Source of the DNA: JBJEQG01 sp051881635 | GTDB lineage: Bacteria; Bacillota; Clostridia; Oscillospirales; Acutalibacteraceae | Assembly: GCA_051881635.1 (NCBI GenBank) | Contig: JBJEQG010000092.1 | Span: forward strand, 1 to 15,793 | DNA: 15,793 bases | Reading direction: 5' to 3' | In this document: one piece after another, positions 14,464-15,793 of the stretch | Numbering within the stretch: position 1 is the stretch's first letter | How the letters are laid out: each line of letters starts with the position of its first letter | Position numbers and translations under genes: made by a program | Notes under the pieces: model-generated | The model's database searches: none | The model's input: only the letters and a program-made list of their open reading frames with translations | Told to the model about the DNA's origin: nothing

Positions 14464-15201
14464 ATGGGCAAAGTAACAGTAATAACTTCCGGCAAGGGCG
14501 GAACAGGAAAATCAACAATAACGGCAGGGCTTGGTTTTGCTCTGGTACGCCGTGGCAATCGTGTTTTGCTGATTGATTGCGATGCGGGTATGCGTGGTAT
14601 TGACCTTATGCTTGGCGTGAGTAATGACCTTGTTTTTGATGTGGCGGATATTATCAACGGTAACTGTCCGCCGGCAAGTGCGATTTATCCATGTAAAACA
14701 ACACCTGAGCTTTATATTCTTCCGGCACCGCAAAATGTGCGTGATGAATTGAGTCCTTATATTATGAAACAGCTTACCTCCGTTCTGACAAAATATTATG
14801 ACCATATTTTGATTGATTGTCCGGCAGGTTTGGGGACAGGTTTTGAGGCCGCCGCCGCACCGGCAGACCAGGCACTTTTAGTTGCAAATGCAGAGCCGTT
14901 GTCGCTTAGGGGCTGTGATAAGATTCGCCGCCGTTTAAAGGCGTGTGGAGTAGACAATATCCGTTTGATTATCAATCGTTTTTCTGAGAACCGTTTCCGT
15001 AAATCGGCAGTGTTTGAGGATTTGGACGCTGTGATTGATGAAGCCGGAGCAAGGCTGATTGGCATTGTTCCTGACGACAGCACAGCGGCAGCACTGTCCC
15101 AAAGAGGAATGCCCGTTGAAGGGCATTTGAAGGCCGCTGAGGCGTTTGACCGAATTGCGGCACGATTGGACGGCAAATATGTTCCGTTGAAAATCGAATG
15201 A
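14464..15201 (+). CDS. minD: MinD/ParA-family ATPase (septum site-determining MinD-like)
   Basis: MinD-type ATPases dimerise on ATP and, in canonical systems, bring the division inhibitor MinC to the membrane. The deviant Walker A box KGGTGKST spans residues 11-18 (signature Lys11 and Lys16). The switch region is DCDAGMRGIDLMLG (38-51), close to the MinD form, and Walker B is HILIDCPAGLG (114-124). The C-terminus (AFDRIAARLDGKYVPLKIE) is not an obvious basic amphipathic membrane-targeting helix such as those of E. coli and B. subtilis MinD. Length is 245. No minC precedes it and no minE follows: mrdA is 155 bases upstream and mgsA 40 bases downstream. It could therefore be a MinD paralogue with another partner. 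The family is certain, the specific role less so. Confidence 0.72.
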   Translation: MGKVTVITSGKGGTGKSTITAGLGFALVRRGNRVLLIDCDAGMRGIDLMLGVSNDLVFDVADIINGNCPPASAIYPCKTTPELYILPAPQNVRDELSPYIMKQLTSVLTKYYDHILIDCPAGLGTGFEAAAAPADQALLVANAEPLSLRGCDKIRRRLKACGVDNIRLIINRFSENRFRKSAVFEDLDAVIDEAGARLIGIVPDDSTAAALSQRGMPVEGHLKAAEAFDRIAARLDGKYVPLKIE

Positions 15202-15241
15202 TTTTGTATTAAATGCTTATAAACAAAGGAGGAGAAAACAG

Positions 15242-15640
15242 ATGAATATTGCATTGATAGCTCATGACGCAAAAAAGGAACTTATGGTACAATTTTGTAT
15301 TGCTTATTGTGGTATTCTTAGCAGACACACACTGTGTGCAACAGGCACAACAGGCAAAATGGTTCAGGAGGCAACCGGTCTGGAAATTCAAAAGTTTCTG
15401 GCAGGGTCACAGGGGGGCGACCAGCAAATTGCGGCACGCATATCTTTCAATGAGATTGATATGTTGCTTTTTTTGAGAGATCCGTTGAGTCCGAAACCAC
15501 ACGAGCCGAATGATATGAATTTACTTAGGTTGTGCGATATGCACAACATACCGGTTGCAACAAATATTGCAACCGCTGAAATGCTCATTCATGGTTTGGA
15601 ACGAGGCGACTTGGATTGGAGAAATATCTTAAAATCATAA
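15242..15640 (+). CDS. mgsA: Methylglyoxal synthase
   Basis: It converts dihydroxyacetone phosphate to methylglyoxal and phosphate, a bypass of lower glycolysis used when phosphate is limiting or sugar phosphates accumulate. The 132-residue protein has the family's features: IALIAHDAKK at 3-12, the phosphate-binding CATGTTG (32-38), GSQGGDQQIAARI with catalytic Asp60 (Asp71 of E. coli), RDPLSPKPHEPN (79-90) and NIPVATNIATAEML (102-115). The residue aligned with E. coli Asp101 is Asn90, followed by Asp91. The start is an ATG eight bases after AAAGGAGGAG. It is 40 bases from minD and probably cotranscribed with it. Placement beside a min gene is common in Clostridia and probably reflects shared ancestry of the locus rather than a shared function. 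Confidence 0.93.
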   Translation: MNIALIAHDAKKELMVQFCIAYCGILSRHTLCATGTTGKMVQEATGLEIQKFLAGSQGGDQQIAARISFNEIDMLLFLRDPLSPKPHEPNDMNLLRLCDMHNIPVATNIATAEMLIHGLERGDLDWRNILKS

Positions 15641-15648
15641 TCAGACCT

Positions 15649-15734
15649 GTTCGATAACATGCCAAAAATTAAAATTTAGGTCAAGGCTTGCGTTTTCCAA
15701 ACGCAGTTTGCCCACTGTTTTATGGTTATCGAAC
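15649..15734. other. Inverted repeat enclosing a hairpin downstream of mgsA
   Basis: GTTCGATAAC (15649-15658) pairs perfectly with GTTATCGAAC (15725-15734), with an AT/AT extension beyond a one-base bulge. Inside, TGCGTTT (15689-15695) pairs with AAACGCA (15699-15705) around a TCC loop, and GGC 15685-15687 with GCC 15710-15712 may extend this stem. The whole could fold as an ~86-nt RNA with a closing stem, an AT-rich internal bubble and a terminal hairpin, or represent a small element with terminal inverted repeats. No flanking target duplication is visible. I do not recognise the family. The remaining 59 bases to the window end hold a TATTAT (15740-15745) and no identifiable gene. Confidence 0.4.
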
Positions 15735-15793
15735 AACTCTATTATATTTCAAGAGAAATCGAAGCAGGATAAGGGAAAAGAAACGATAGCGTT

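Noticed and set aside
1..15793. CRISPR arrays, tRNA/rRNA genes, prophage or defence systems
   Set aside because: No regularly spaced repeats, cloverleaf-like sequences, integrases, transposases or defence-type genes are visible. The window is fully explained by housekeeping genes and short spacers.

Overview
The window looks like a chromosomal housekeeping segment from a low-to-moderate GC Gram-positive bacterium of the class Clostridia, probably an Oscillospiraceae/Ruminococcaceae-like gut lineage. The lineage is inferred from gene content and order (zapA next to a U32 protein, mreBCD with a class B PBP, a MinD-type ATPase and mgsA), strong AGGAGG-type ribosome binding sites and AT-rich sigma-A promoters. 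One 100-N run shows that the sequence is a scaffold from a draft or metagenome assembly.

Left part (1-6245). An RlmI-type 23S rRNA methyltransferase gene on the plus strand converges on a four-gene minus-strand unit, with a strong bidirectional terminator between them. Read in its own direction the unit is: a TPR-DUF1266 protein of unknown function, aroA (EPSP synthase), aroC (chorismate synthase) and pheA (chorismate mutase-prephenate dehydratase). The three aro/phe genes overlap by 17 and 4 bases, so they are probably translationally coupled. Together they carry shikimate-3-phosphate plus PEP through chorismate to phenylpyruvate. The N run lies in the 3' end of aroC and is flanked by an exact 55-bp direct repeat. 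Merging the two copies restores a normal 362-residue AroC that ends in a GTGA overlap with pheA, so the gap is almost certainly an assembly artefact.

Middle part (6246-9472). A divergent promoter region separates the aro unit from zapA, a U32-family protein with DUF3656-type and C-terminal cysteine-rich regions, and dut (dUTPase).

Right part (9473-15793). A well-formed promoter precedes mreB, followed by mreC, mreD and a class B PBP (mrdA/PBP2), which form the core of the lateral-wall elongation machinery. A second promoter precedes a MinD/ParA-family ATPase, followed by mgsA (methylglyoxal synthase). No minC, minE or rodA is present in this stretch, although relatives often carry them here. 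Two non-coding stretches have notable folding potential: the mreB-mreC spacer, with four mutually complementary segments, and the region downstream of mgsA, with a 10-bp inverted repeat enclosing a hairpin.

I see no mobile element, CRISPR array, tRNA or rRNA, and no convincing new multi-gene system. The most unusual items are the spacer RNA structure, the reduced min locus and the uncharacterised DUF1266 gene that leads the aro unit.
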